The position numbers were made by a program, and so were the translations under genes. The notes beneath the pieces were generated by a model. The model made no database searches. It was not told the DNA's origin and saw only the letters and a program-made list of their open reading frames with translations. DNA of 64,000 nucleotides from positions 62,001-126,000 of the forward strand of contig NZ_JBHYDX010000013.1 of NCBI RefSeq assembly GCF_051860505.1, given 5' to 3'. Positions 1 through 8,881 of the stretch are shown in pieces (the first letter of the stretch is position 1; each line of letters starts with the position of its first letter). Source of the DNA: Pannonibacter sp051860505 (GTDB taxonomy: Bacteria; Pseudomonadota; Alphaproteobacteria; Rhizobiales; Stappiaceae).

Positions 1-361
1 CCGGATCCGCTGCTTTCAACGAAACAGATTCGCCGCAGCCGCAAGCAGACACTTCGTTCGGATTGCGGAAGACAAAACCCGCCCGGAACTTGGTCACTTC
101 GAAATCCATCTCGGTGCCGATCAGGAACAGGACGGCTGACGGATCAATGAAAATCCGGGCACCCTCGACCTCGATCACATCATCGCGCGGGTTGGCCTCC
201 TCGACCATCGACATGGTGTATTCCATGCCGGCGCAGCCGCCCTTCTTGATGCCGACGCGCAAGCCGAGTTTCGGCGTGTCGGCGTCCTGCATCAGTTCCT
301 GCACGCGGGCAACTGCTGCCGGGGTGACTTTCATGATCTGAAACTTGCTGGCCGATGCCAT
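1..361 (-). CDS. sufA: Iron-sulfur cluster assembly A-type carrier, 3' end outside window
   Basis: A-type carrier or scaffold that receives Fe-S clusters and passes them to apo-proteins. Translation from the ATG at 361 begins MASASKFQIMKVTPAAVAR. It carries the HesB/IscA pattern: a first cysteine in GIKKGGCAGMEY and the closing CGCGES pair near residue 107. The reading frame is still open at base 1, so the stop lies beyond the window. It is the last visible gene of the minus-strand suf operon, following sufT after about 90 bp. Family assignment is firm. SufA is chosen over IscA or ErpA because of the operon. Confidence 0.9.
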   Translation of the reverse strand, partial: MASASKFQIMKVTPAAVARVQELMQDADTPKLGLRVGIKKGGCAGMEYTMSMVEEANPRDDVIEVEGARIFIDPSAVLFLIGTEMDFEVTKFRAGFVFRNPNEVSACGCGESVSLKAADP

Positions 362-448
362 CGTCCGTTTTCCTTCAGCGCCTTGCGCCTCTGTCATGCG
401 TCCAGGACCAGTATATGGGCATGCCGGCCGGGATGCAAAAGACCTGTC

Positions 449-853
449 TTAATACCAGTTCAGCGCAACCCGCGCCTCTTCCGACATGCGATCGGGCGTC
501 CAGGGTGGATCGAATACCATCGAGACGGAAACATCACCCACACCAGGTACTGCACCGATGGCATTCTCGACCCAGCCCGGCATCTCGCCGGCGACCGGGC
601 AACCCGGTGCGGTCAAGGTCATGTCGACCTTCACAGAGCGGTCATCCTCGATGTCGACCTTGTAGATGAGGCCAAGTTCATAGATGTCGCAGGGGATTTC
701 CGGGTCGTAGACCGTCTTGAGCGCGGCCACGATGTCATCGGTCAGGCGCGCCAGTTCCTCCTGCGGAATGCCCGCCGCAACTGGCTCGTGCGCCGTCTCC
801 AGTGTTTCAGCGGCCTTCAGGCCGTCCAGCCGCACAGCGGACGTGTCATCCAT
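449..853 (-). CDS. sufT: SUF-associated MIP18/DUF59 family protein SufT
   Basis: A 134-residue MIP18 (DUF59) protein thought to help Fe-S cluster maturation in SUF operons. The core of the family is visible: YDPEIPCDIYELGLIY in the middle and TAPGCPVAGEMP, with the conserved cysteine, further on. The ATG at 853 has a GAGGGG Shine-Dalgarno six bases upstream. An in-frame TTG at 871 would overlap sufS but has no better ribosome site. The gene lies directly after sufS (11 bp) and before sufA, the usual place for SufT in alphaproteobacteria. Confidence 0.9.
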   Translation of the reverse strand: MDDTSAVRLDGLKAAETLETAHEPVAAGIPQEELARLTDDIVAALKTVYDPEIPCDIYELGLIYKVDIEDDRSVKVDMTLTAPGCPVAGEMPGWVENAIGAVPGVGDVSVSMVFDPPWTPDRMSEEARVALNWY

Positions 854-863
854 GGGGGTCCCC

Positions 864-2111
864 TCAGGCAAAGAACTTCTGCGCCTTCAACAAGGCCTCA
901 ACCAGCACATCGACTTCCTCGAATGTGTTGTAAAGGCCGAAGCTGGCGCGACAGGTGGAAGTGACGCCATAGCGTGCGAGCAGCGGCTGGGCGCAATGGG
1001 TGCCCGCCCGGACAGCGACACCCGAGCGATCAATGATGGTGGCGACATCATGGGCATGGGCGCCCTGCATTTCGAAAGCGATAATTGCGCCCTTGCCGGG
1101 TGCGCTGCCAAAGACGCGCAACGAATTGATGCCCGACAGCCGCACCATGGCATAGTCCAGAAGCGCGGCCTCGTGACGGGCGATGTTGTCTCGGCCAAGG
1201 CTCTCCATGTAGGTCAGTGCGGCACCGAGCCCGATCGCCTGGACGATCGGAGGCGTGCCGGCCTCGAAGCGATGCGGCGGATTTGCGTAACTGACGATGT
1301 CTTCGGTCACCTCGGCAATCATCTCGCCGCCACCGCAGAACGGGCGCATGGCCTTCAGCGCCTCCATCTTGCCGTAGAGCACGCCGATGCCGGTCGGGCC
1401 GTAGACCTTGTGGCCGGTGAAGACATAGAAGTCGCAGTCGATGTCGCGCACGTCGACCGGCATGTGCACGGCGGCCTGGCTGCCGTCGACCAGCACCTTG
1501 ATGCCGCGCGCATGGGCAATCCGGCAGATCTCCTTCACCGGCACCACGGTGCCCAGCACGTTGGACATGTGGGTGATGGCAACCAGCTTGGTCCGGTCCG
1601 TCAGCGCAGCCTCGAAGGCGTCGAGGTCAAAGGAGCCGTCCTCGCGCACATAGACCCATTTCAGCACCGCGCCATTGCGCTCTCTGTGGAAGTGCCAGGG
1701 CACGATGTTGGAGTGGTGCTCCATGATCGACAGGACAATCTCGTCGCCCGGCCCGAAGGTCTCCGGCCCGAGGCCGTAGGAAACCAGATTGATGGCCTCG
1801 GTGGTCGAGCGGGTGAAGATGATCTCGTCGCCGCTGCCGGCGTTCAGGAAGCGGCGAACGGTCTCGCGGGCAGCCTCATACGCTTCAGTCGCGGCATTTG
1901 AAAGAAAGTGCAAGCCACGGTGAACATTGGCATATTCACTGGAATACGCCTTCACCATCGCGTCGATCACGGCCTGTGGCTTCTGGGCCGAGGCGCCGTT
2001 GTCGAGATACACCAGCGGCTTGCCATAGACCTGCCGCGACAGGATCGGGAAATCCTTGCGGATGGTCTCGACATCATAGGCCTTGTCGAGTGTTGCCGTC
2101 GCGACCGTCAT
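864..2111 (-). CDS. sufS: Cysteine desulfurase SufS (group II)
   Basis: PLP enzyme that takes sulfur from cysteine and delivers it to the SufBCD scaffold. In the 415-residue product the PLP lysine is about residue 235 (FTGHKVYGPTG) and the persulfide cysteine about residue 373 (RAGTHCAQPL), in the short lobe typical of SufS/CsdA rather than IscS. The ATG at 2111 (MTVATATLDK) has GGAG eight bases upstream. An in-frame ATG at 2147 would add 12 residues with no family support. No separate sufE is visible; sufT follows. Confidence 0.95.
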   Translation of the reverse strand: MTVATATLDKAYDVETIRKDFPILSRQVYGKPLVYLDNGASAQKPQAVIDAMVKAYSSEYANVHRGLHFLSNAATEAYEAARETVRRFLNAGSGDEIIFTRSTTEAINLVSYGLGPETFGPGDEIVLSIMEHHSNIVPWHFHRERNGAVLKWVYVREDGSFDLDAFEAALTDRTKLVAITHMSNVLGTVVPVKEICRIAHARGIKVLVDGSQAAVHMPVDVRDIDCDFYVFTGHKVYGPTGIGVLYGKMEALKAMRPFCGGGEMIAEVTEDIVSYANPPHRFEAGTPPIVQAIGLGAALTYMESLGRDNIARHEAALLDYAMVRLSGINSLRVFGSAPGKGAIIAFEMQGAHAHDVATIIDRSGVAVRAGTHCAQPLLARYGVTSTCRASFGLYNTFEEVDVLVEALLKAQKFFA

Positions 2112-2240
2112 GCCGCCTGCTCCAGGGTTCTTGTGGGGCCAGCTCATAGTGCCAGCCCCCGCCCCGGCCGTCTGCCGGGAGCGGATATCGTTTCAGCCAA
2201 CCTGTCCCGACCGGATGCCGGGACGGGCGATTGCGGCGCT

Positions 2241-3560
2241 TCAGGCGACTGCGAGCCAGTCGCGCACGCGCTGTTCCAGAACGTCTGTCACGTCGTCCTC
2301 GCCGAACTCCTCGATGGCTTCCGACAGGAAGGCCATGACCAGGAGGGTGCGGGCTTCGGCTTCCGGAATGCCACGGGCGCGCAGATAGAACAGAAGGTCC
2401 TCGTCGATCTGGCCGCAGGTGGCACCATGGGCACAGATAACGTCGTCGGCGAAGATTTCCAGTTCCGGCTTGTTGGCCATTTCCGCGCCTTCAGACAGGA
2501 GCAGAGCCTGGGTCATCATCTCGCCATCGGTCTTCTGGGCGTGCTGGGCCACGTTGATGCGGCCCTGATAGACGCCGCGCGCCTCATCGTCGAGCACGGC
2601 TTTGAAGAACTCGCGGCTGTTGCAGTGCGGCACGGCATGGTCGACGATCAGGGTCTGGTCGGCGAGCGCCTTGCCGCGCGCCATCGAGACGCCGTAGATC
2701 TTGGCTTCCGAGTGCTCACCGGCAAAAGCGACGAACTGCTGGTTGCGGGCGAACTCAGGCCCTGCGATGAAGCCAAGGGTCTTCAGCTCGGCTTCCGCGC
2801 CAAGACGCGACAGGGTGGTGGCAAGCACGACGCCGGCCGCTTCGCGGGTCAGAAGACGGGTCGAGGCAAGCTTGGCCTTGTCGGCAACAACGTAGTCGAA
2901 AACGGCGTTGATCTCCCCTGCCCCTGCGTTACCAGCGAAGGTCTCGATCAGACGCAGCTGCGCGCCCTCAGCCAGCTCGACGCGGCAGCGGGTGACCTGT
3001 GCCCCTTCGCTGACGGCGATCTGGATCAGCTCGACCGGCTTTGCGATCTCGGCACCCGCCTTCACGGACAGCACGACGCCGCCCTGGACGAAGGCGGTGT
3101 TGAGCGCCAGCACGCCATCTGACCCGGCCGACTTCGGCTGGGCCAGCAGCGCAGCGCCGCCTTCACCGGCCAGGGCCGTGCTGAAATCCGTGACGCTGGC
3201 GCCTTCAGCGGCCAGCGCCGCCACATCGCTGAGCCCCGGCAGGAAACTGCCGTTGGCGATGACAATGCGGAAGCGGTCGAGGTCGCCCAGGAGACCGGCC
3301 GACGCGAGCGCCGCCTTGGCCTCGGCCTCGGAGACAGCGGCGGCAAGCGGGGCAGCCGCCTTCAGGAAGGCGCGCAGGTCCGAGTACTTGTACTCCTCGA
3401 CCCGGCGGTGCGGCAGGCCCTTGGCCCGGAGCTGCGCGGCGGCCTGCGCTCGCAGCGCTGCCACCGGCGCGGACCCGGCAAGACCCGCCTGCGCGGCGTC
3501 GAACCGGTCCAGAAGACCGGTTTCTGCCTGCGTCAGAGTGATCGGTGTGGTCACGTTCAT
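2241..3560 (-). CDS. sufD: Fe-S cluster assembly scaffold subunit SufD
   Basis: Partner of SufB and SufC in the SufBC2D scaffold. The 439-residue protein has the beta-helix core of the SufBD family. The C-terminal region holds the DEARGVYQGRINV and ADDVICAHGATCGQIDED blocks, including the functionally important histidine in CAHGA. It begins 14 bp after the sufC stop, which implies co-translation. The N-terminal third is alanine-rich and variable, as usual for SufD. Confidence 0.95.
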   Translation of the reverse strand: MNVTTPITLTQAETGLLDRFDAAQAGLAGSAPVAALRAQAAAQLRAKGLPHRRVEEYKYSDLRAFLKAAAPLAAAVSEAEAKAALASAGLLGDLDRFRIVIANGSFLPGLSDVAALAAEGASVTDFSTALAGEGGAALLAQPKSAGSDGVLALNTAFVQGGVVLSVKAGAEIAKPVELIQIAVSEGAQVTRCRVELAEGAQLRLIETFAGNAGAGEINAVFDYVVADKAKLASTRLLTREAAGVVLATTLSRLGAEAELKTLGFIAGPEFARNQQFVAFAGEHSEAKIYGVSMARGKALADQTLIVDHAVPHCNSREFFKAVLDDEARGVYQGRINVAQHAQKTDGEMMTQALLLSEGAEMANKPELEIFADDVICAHGATCGQIDEDLLFYLRARGIPEAEARTLLVMAFLSEAIEEFGEDDVTDVLEQRVRDWLAVA

Positions 3561-3574
3561 CTCTCCGGCCCCGC

Positions 3575-4330
3575 TCAGGCTGCTTCGCCGACGTAGTCAG
3601 CGTAGCCGTTCTTTTCCAGCTCCAGCGCCAGCTCCTTGCCGCCGGTCTTGACGATCCGGCCCTTCGACAGGACATGGACGACGTCAGGCACGATGTGGTC
3701 GAGCAGACGCTGGTAGTGGGTGATGACGATCATCGAGCGCTCCGGCGAGCGCAGCTTGTTGACGCCTTCCGAAACAATGCGCAGGGCGTCGATGTCGAGG
3801 CCGGAGTCCGTCTCGTCGAGGACGCAGAGCTTGGGCTGCAGCAGCGCCATCTGCAGGATTTCCGAGCGCTTCTTCTCGCCGCCGGAGAAGCCGACGTTGA
3901 GCGGACGCTTCAGCATGTCCATGGTGACGTTAAGGTCAGCGGCCTTGGACTTGACCAGCTTCAGGAAGTCCGGGATCGACAGCTCGGCCTCGCCGCGCGC
4001 CTTGCGCTGAGCGTTGAGGGCCGTCTTCAGGAATTCCATCGTGGCAACGCCCGGGATCTCGATCGGATACTGGAAGGCCAGGAACACGCCGGCAGCGGCG
4101 CGGGCATCGGCTTCCATGTCCAAAAGGTTCTCGCCGTTGAACAGGATCTCGCCTTCGGTGACTTCATAGTCTTCCTTGCCGGCGAGGATGTAGGACAGGG
4201 TGGACTTGCCCGACCCGTTCGGCCCCATGATGGCATGGATCTCGCCCGGGTTCACAGTCAGGTTGATGCCGCGCAGGATCTCGGTGCCGTCTTCGGCGAT
4301 GCGGGCGTGCAGGTTCTTGATCTCAAGCAT
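3575..4330 (-). CDS. sufC: Fe-S cluster assembly ATPase SufC
   Basis: ABC-type ATPase that drives conformational change of the SufBCD scaffold. It is 251 residues from the ATG at 4330 (MLEIKNLHAR). Walker A is GPNGSGKS (about 36-43), the signature is SGGEKKRSEI, and Walker B is CVLDETDSGLD, which carries the ETDSGLD form diagnostic of SufC. An upstream in-frame ATG at 4396 adds 22 residues that do not resemble the family. It is co-directional with sufD downstream but separated from sufB by an unrelated gene (4397-4753). Confidence 0.95.
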   Translation of the reverse strand: MLEIKNLHARIAEDGTEILRGINLTVNPGEIHAIMGPNGSGKSTLSYILAGKEDYEVTEGEILFNGENLLDMEADARAAAGVFLAFQYPIEIPGVATMEFLKTALNAQRKARGEAELSIPDFLKLVKSKAADLNVTMDMLKRPLNVGFSGGEKKRSEILQMALLQPKLCVLDETDSGLDIDALRIVSEGVNKLRSPERSMIVITHYQRLLDHIVPDVVHVLSKGRIVKTGGKELALELEKNGYADYVGEAA

Positions 4331-4396
4331 ATCTATCTCGCTCGTCTGGTCTCTTCGCAGTTCGACAACTGCTGCAAATCGTTTGATGTCATTCAA

Positions 4397-4753
4397 CTAT
4401 TCGGACGGAACAAACCGCTGCGTGACTTCAATTGATCCGACAATGTTTGCGTTGAACTCTCCAAGCTCTTCAGCGGGTACCCAGAGTTCTTCATGTTGAC
4501 GCCCTCCTACGATCTTCCGTTCAAAACGGGAAATGTAGTTGGCATCGACATCGAACCTGGTGACGTACCCATGCTTTGAACCTGTCACCGTGTTCCATTC
4601 GCGCGCAATTTGCGCGGCGTAGTCTTCGTTCGTGACCGGATAGAAGATCGGCTGATCGGGAAGCCTGGGAGGGAATGCCCTCCAACCGCTCTGTTCGATC
4701 AGCTTCAGTTCTTCCAGTCCCACCGGTCGGTAAAGCGTTACCGTCTTCGGCAT
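4397..4753 (-). CDS. Small protein of the ADP-ribosylation/crystallin J1-labelled family
   Basis: A 118-residue soluble protein from the ATG at 4753 (MPKTVTLYRPVGLEELKLIE). I recognise the pattern of a short family usually labelled ADP-ribosylation/crystallin J1: SGWRAFPPRLPDQPIFYPV, YAAQIAREWN, and a closing GGRQHEELWVPAEELGEFN. The label is historical. No ADP-ribosylhydrolase active site can be seen and no function is established. The gene sits between sufB and sufC, where normal suf operons have nothing, and its base composition is visibly more AT-rich than the suf genes. It probably entered the operon later. An upstream frame extension to 4840 is not supported. Confidence 0.75.
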   Translation of the reverse strand: MPKTVTLYRPVGLEELKLIEQSGWRAFPPRLPDQPIFYPVTNEDYAAQIAREWNTVTGSKHGYVTRFDVDANYISRFERKIVGGRQHEELWVPAEELGEFNANIVGSIEVTQRFVPSE

Positions 4754-4823
4754 GGAATTGTCCCTCGCGGTTTGTCGGACATCATGTAGACGCAGCCTGA
4801 CATGTGGCCTTCCCGTTGCCGCC

Positions 4824-4854
4824 GCAGATCCCCGGGACAAGCCCGAGGATGACG
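4824..4854. repeat. Degenerate REP-like hairpin between sufB and the inserted gene
   Basis: The stretch contains an inverted repeat, ATCCCCGGG and CCCGAGGAT separated by five bases (4828-4850), followed by GATGACG. This is the general form of alphaproteobacterial intergenic repeats that pair ATCC/GGAT around a CGGG core. It lies directly behind the sufB stop codon and at one edge of the foreign-looking gene. Confidence 0.55.
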
Positions 4855-4866
4855 AGCGGAGAGCTT

Positions 4867-6339
4867 TTAGCCGACCGAGCCTTCAAGGCTGATCGAGATC
4901 AGCTTCTGGGCTTCGACGGCGAATTCCATCGGCAGCTGCTGGATCACGTCCTTGACGAAGCCATTGACGATCAGGGCGACGGCCTCTTCCTGCGACAGGC
5001 CGCGGGCCATGCAGTAGAACATCTGGTCGTCCGAGATCTTCGAGGTGGTGGCCTCGTGCTCGAACTGGGCCGAGGCGTTCTTTGCCTCGATATAGGGCAC
5101 CGTGTGTGCGCCGCAGTCCTGGCCGATCAGCAAGCTGTCGCACTGGGTGAAGTTGCGCGCATTCGAGGCCTTGCGGTGCGCCGAGACGAGACCACGATAG
5201 GTGTTCTGCGACTTGCCGGCGGAAATGCCCTTGGAGATGATGCGGCTCGACGTGTTCTTGCCGAGATGGATCATCTTGGTGCCGCTGTCGACCTGCTGGT
5301 GACCGTTGGAAACGGCGATCGAGTAGAACTCGCCGCGCGAATTGTCGCCGCGCAGGATGCAGGACGGGTACTTCCAGGTGATGGCCGAGCCGGTTTCCAC
5401 CTGGGTCCAGGAGATCTTGGAGTTCTTGCCACGGCAGTCGCCACGCTTGGTGACGAAGTTGTAGATGCCGCCCTTGCCGTCCTTGTCGCCGGGGAACCAG
5501 TTCTGGACGGTGGAATACTTGATCTCGGCGTCATCGAGGGCGATCAACTCGACCACGGCGGCATGCAGCTGGTTTTCGTCCCGCTGCGGTGCGGTGCAGC
5601 CTTCGAGATAAGACACATAGGCGCCCTTCTCGGCGATGATCAGCGTGCGCTCGAACTGGCCGGTGTTCTTCTCGTTGATGCGGAAATAGGTCGACAGTTC
5701 CATCGGGCAGCGCACACCCTCCGGGATGTAGACGAAGGAGCCATCCGAGAACACGGCGGAATTCAGCGTGGCGTAGTAGTTATCCGTGACCGGAACCACC
5801 GAGCCGAGATACTTGCGGACCAGGTCCGGGTACTCGCGCAGGGCCTCGGAGATGGAACAGAAGATGACGCCGGCCTTCTTCAGCTCGTCCTTGAAGGTGG
5901 TGACGACGGAGACGCTGTCGAACACGGCATCGACGGCGACGCGGTTCTTCGGCTCGACGCCGGCCAGGATTTCCTGCTCGCGCAGCGGGATGCCGAGCTT
6001 TTCATAGGTCCGCAGCAGTTCCGGATCGACCTCGTCGAGGCTCATCGGGCCGGCAACGCTCTTCGGCGCGGCCCAGTAGTAGAGATCCTGCAGGTCGATC
6101 GGCGGATAGTCGACGCGGGCCCAGGTCGGCTCGGTCATGGTCTGGAACCGGCGCAGCGCATCGAGGCGCCATTCGGTCATCCACTCCGGCTCGTCCTTCT
6201 TCGCCGACAGGAAGCGGACGGTATCCTCGCTGAGGCCGCGCGCACCCGTTTCCGACTCGATATCGGTGACGAAGCCATACTTGTACTGGTCGACGTCAAT
6301 CGCCTTTACCCGGTCGATTGTTTCCTGCACAGCGGGCAT
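4867..6339 (-). CDS. sufB: Fe-S cluster assembly scaffold subunit SufB
   Basis: Core subunit on which the nascent Fe-S cluster is built. It is 490 residues from the ATG at 6339 (MPAVQETIDRVKAIDVDQYK), with GGAG nine bases upstream. The frame is open for 99 more codons upstream, but that stretch does not resemble SufB. Family blocks are visible: YYATLNSAVFSDGSFVYIPE, LEGCTAPQRDENQLHAAVVE and GAHTVPYIEAKN. The conserved cysteine in the C-terminal beta-helix is inside CDSLLIGQDCGAHT. Upstream, 160 bp away, is an IscS-like desulfurase; downstream is the inserted gene and then sufC. Confidence 0.96.
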   Translation of the reverse strand: MPAVQETIDRVKAIDVDQYKYGFVTDIESETGARGLSEDTVRFLSAKKDEPEWMTEWRLDALRRFQTMTEPTWARVDYPPIDLQDLYYWAAPKSVAGPMSLDEVDPELLRTYEKLGIPLREQEILAGVEPKNRVAVDAVFDSVSVVTTFKDELKKAGVIFCSISEALREYPDLVRKYLGSVVPVTDNYYATLNSAVFSDGSFVYIPEGVRCPMELSTYFRINEKNTGQFERTLIIAEKGAYVSYLEGCTAPQRDENQLHAAVVELIALDDAEIKYSTVQNWFPGDKDGKGGIYNFVTKRGDCRGKNSKISWTQVETGSAITWKYPSCILRGDNSRGEFYSIAVSNGHQQVDSGTKMIHLGKNTSSRIISKGISAGKSQNTYRGLVSAHRKASNARNFTQCDSLLIGQDCGAHTVPYIEAKNASAQFEHEATTSKISDDQMFYCMARGLSQEEAVALIVNGFVKDVIQQLPMEFAVEAQKLISISLEGSVG

Positions 6340-6499
6340 TGTCTTCAACTCCATGCTACCGGCTTCAAGGGCCGGTTCGTCTGGTTTTGCCGCAGTCTGC
6401 GGCGCTTTTTTTGCCGGTTTGCGCCAGGCAAACCGAAGGTCAGGGATCTGCCGCCGGACTTGCATCCAGGGCGGCAGTGGCATGGGAACGGAGCCGGCC

Positions 6500-7669
6500 T
6501 CAGGCCGCCCGGTCCACCGCAGCCGGATTGACCCGGCGTGCGACCTCTCCCCAGATGTCAAGAAACCGGGCCACATCGGCCTCGGTCGTGGTCCAGCCGA
6601 GGCTGACCCGAATGGCGCAGCGCGCCAAATCTTCATTCACGCCCATGGCGGCAAGCACATGCGACACGCCAACCTTGCCCGACGAACAGGCTGAGCCCGA
6701 CGACACGGCGGCGCCCTTGAGATCGCAGGCGATCAGCGCCAGTTCAGCCGGCACATCCGGAACCGCAAAGCAGGTCGTATTGACGAGGCGTTCCGCAGCC
6801 GCCGAAAAGATCACGGCTGACTTACATATATCGCGCAGGCCAAGTTCGAGAAGGTTGCGCAGGCGCAAAAGCTCCGCCGTTTCTGCATGGCAGTCAGCGA
6901 TGTCACGCGCAGCTGCTCCGAAGCCGGCAATGGCAGCGACATTTTCTGTCCCAGCCCGTCGGTGATGTTCCTGGCCACCACCGACCAGAAGCGCTGCCGG
7001 CGCGACGGCGGATGAGGAAAGCACCAAGGCACCGATGCCCTGCGGTCCACCCAACTTGTGTGCAGACAGGCTGATGGCATGGGCCTGCCAAGCCTTCGGG
7101 GCCAGCGGCATCCGGCCAGCCGCCTGGACAGCGTCGACATGGAACAGACCGCTGCAGGCAGCAACGCGGTCGCCGATCTCGGCCAGCGGCTGGATGATCC
7201 CGGTTTCGTTGTTCGCGGCCATGACGCTGACCAAAGCCGGGCCACCCTCGGCCAGAAGCTGGTCAAGATGGTCAAGCCGGATGCGACCGTCGGCATCGAC
7301 CTCGATCACGCGGATCTGGCGCGGCGAAAAGCGACCACCGGACCGGACGCTCGGATGTTCCACAGCGGAGATCAACAAACGTTCGGGATAGATCGGCCCC
7401 TCCGCTCCGGCCCAGGCGGGCGACAGCGCAAGGGCGTTGGCTTCCGTCGCACCACTGGTGAAGATCACCGAACGCGCCTTTACACCACAGAAGCCGGCGA
7501 TATCCTCCCGCGCGCCCTCGACAAGGCCGCGCGCACGACGCCCGTCCGCATGAACGGACGACGGGTTGCCGGTCAGGTCCAGGGCCGCAAGCATGGCCGA
7601 ACGCGCCTGCGGCCTGAGCGGCGCAGAGGCATTGTGGTCCAGATACAGGCGGTGTGCAGCGGTGGTCAT
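6500..7669 (-). CDS. Cysteine desulfurase, IscS/NifS-like (group I)
   Basis: First gene of the suf operon. The 389-residue PLP enzyme starts at the ATG at 7669 (MTTAAHRLYLDHNASAPLRP). The PLP lysine is about residue 205 (SAHKLGGPQG), and the catalytic cysteine lies in SSGSACSSGKVG, the extended mobile loop of group I enzymes. Alphaproteobacterial suf operons often carry this second desulfurase besides SufS, so it probably supplies sulfur for Fe-S or other thio-cofactors. An upstream extension to 7729 lacks family similarity. No rrf2/iscR gene is present in the 300 bp upstream. Confidence 0.9.
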   Translation of the reverse strand: MTTAAHRLYLDHNASAPLRPQARSAMLAALDLTGNPSSVHADGRRARGLVEGAREDIAGFCGVKARSVIFTSGATEANALALSPAWAGAEGPIYPERLLISAVEHPSVRSGGRFSPRQIRVIEVDADGRIRLDHLDQLLAEGGPALVSVMAANNETGIIQPLAEIGDRVAACSGLFHVDAVQAAGRMPLAPKAWQAHAISLSAHKLGGPQGIGALVLSSSAVAPAALLVGGGQEHHRRAGTENVAAIAGFGAAARDIADCHAETAELLRLRNLLELGLRDICKSAVIFSAAAERLVNTTCFAVPDVPAELALIACDLKGAAVSSGSACSSGKVGVSHVLAAMGVNEDLARCAIRVSLGWTTTEADVARFLDIWGEVARRVNPAAVDRAA

Positions 7670-7834
7670 TGCCGTTTGCCAAAGATCCGAGCAGGAGTGT
7701 TCAGGGCTAGGCGACCGGATCGCGACCAAATTACGTCAACGGCAACGGAAAACTTGATCTTCCCTGCCGTGATGATGATAAGTGCGCCGAGCGCTCGAAC
7801 GCGGACCGCGAGGCAAGTCTGCCTACCGGTCCGA

Positions 7835-7851
7835 GTTTGAACCATTCTAAA
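7835..7851 (-). promoter_or_regulatory. Candidate Irr/ICE-type iron box upstream of the suf operon
   Basis: Read on the minus strand this is TTTAGAATGGTTCAAAC, which agrees with the published rhizobial iron-control element pattern TTTAGAA-N3-TTCTAAA at 12 of 14 fixed positions. It lies about 165 bp upstream of the first suf-operon ATG. A further AGAA/TTCT-rich stretch continues at 7851-7866. Irr control of suf genes is known in Rhizobiales. The match here was made by eye only. Confidence 0.4.
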
Positions 7852-7969
7852 GAAGGTTCTAGAAACTCGGAACCCGAAAGTCAAGTTTAGACCTCCGGGA
7901 TTTCACGTATCTTGGACCCGCATCGAACCGGATCTGGCTCCGGGAAAACTCAAAAGGACATCGCGCTTC

Positions 7970-8653
7970 ATGCCCGAGGTGATCTTCAACGGCCCGGCCG
8001 GACGACTGGAAGGCCGTTTCCATCCCGCCAAGCGGCGGAATGCGCCGATCGCTCTGGTGCTGCACCTGCATCCGCAGTTCGGCGGCACCATGAACAACCA
8101 GATCGTCTACCAGCTCTATTACATGTTCGCGCAGCGGGGATTCGCTGTGCTGCGCTTCAACTTCCGCGGTGTCGGCCGGTCGCAGGGGTCATTTGATCAC
8201 GGACAGGGTGAACTGTCGGATGCTGCTGCCGCGCTGGACTGGGTGCAGACCGTGCATCCCGACGCCCGCGCGTGCTGGATCGCCGGGTTTTCGTTTGGCG
8301 CCTGGATCGGCATGCAGCTGCTGATGCGGCGCCCGGAAGTGGAAGGCTTCATTTCGGTTGCCCCTCCGGCGAACCTGCATGACTTCTCGTTCCTCGCCCC
8401 CTGCCCGTCTTCGGGTCTCATTGTCCATGGCGACAATGACAAGGTGGTGCCGCAGAAGGATGTGCAGAACCTCGTCGACAAGCTGAAGACGCAGAAGGGC
8501 ATCATCATCGACCACGAGACGATCCCAGGCGCGAACCACTTCTTCGAAAACAGCATCGACGACCTGATGCTGCGCTGCGGCACCTATCTCGACAAGCGCC
8601 TCGGCCTCGATACGCCACCTCTGATTCCGGCCCTGCCGGCAAGCGAAGATTGA
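7970..8653 (+). CDS. Alpha/beta hydrolase (COG2945-like)
   Basis: A cytosolic serine hydrolase of 227 residues with no signal peptide. The fold is clear from the HLHPQFGG oxyanion region near residue 35, the nucleophile elbow GFSFGAW (about 105-111), the acid in HGDNDKVVP, and the base in GANHFF. It belongs with the uncharacterised short hydrolases common in alphaproteobacteria; the substrate is unknown. It is divergent from the suf operon across about 300 bp and is followed by a hairpin at 8681-8698. The start is the first ATG with a weak AAAGGA about 11 bases upstream. Confidence 0.85.
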   Translation: MPEVIFNGPAGRLEGRFHPAKRRNAPIALVLHLHPQFGGTMNNQIVYQLYYMFAQRGFAVLRFNFRGVGRSQGSFDHGQGELSDAAAALDWVQTVHPDARACWIAGFSFGAWIGMQLLMRRPEVEGFISVAPPANLHDFSFLAPCPSSGLIVHGDNDKVVPQKDVQNLVDKLKTQKGIIIDHETIPGANHFFENSIDDLMLRCGTYLDKRLGLDTPPLIPALPASED

Positions 8654-8680
8654 TCGGTCCATCGACCTGAAAATGCCAAA

Positions 8681-8698
8681 GGCCCGCTCACGCGGGCC
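8681..8698 (+). terminator. Hairpin after the hydrolase gene
   Basis: GGCCCGC and GCGGGCC form a 7-bp GC stem with a 4-base loop, 28 bp after the hydrolase stop. There is no good T-run on the plus side, but the preceding A-rich stretch would serve as a T-run on the minus strand. It marks the left flank of the 8703-8879 repeat. Confidence 0.55.
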
Positions 8699-8702
8699 CC
8701 AA

Positions 8703-8879
8703 ACTGCTGACAAACCTCGACCTCAGCCTCGTCAACCCGGCCAAGCGCAGCGCCGAGCCGGGACCGGAGAGTCGGGGCCTCTATGGTTCAATCAGCTAAC
8801 CGGGAGAGACCTAGGCTCTCCGGTCCCGGATCTCCGCTTCGCTGCGTCCGGGATGACAAAAGAGGGTTTGTCATCAGTC
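8703..8879. repeat. Palindromic intergenic element, copy 1 (about 177 bp)
   Basis: Starts ACTGCTGACAAACC and ends with the inverse complement form (TTTGTCATCAGTC). Inside lie two inverted REP-like halves, each with GCCGGGACCGGAG or CGGTCCCGGATC around GAAGCG-type loops. The same arrangement is found at 28600-28778 and 49938-50118. No open reading frame of note lies inside. A hairpin flanks it on each side. Confidence 0.8.
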
Positions 8880-8881
8880 TA

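Noticed and set aside
7911..8071. Short open frames in the iscS-hydrolase intergenic region
   Set aside because: They overlap the hydrolase start antisense and show no plausible start or family similarity.
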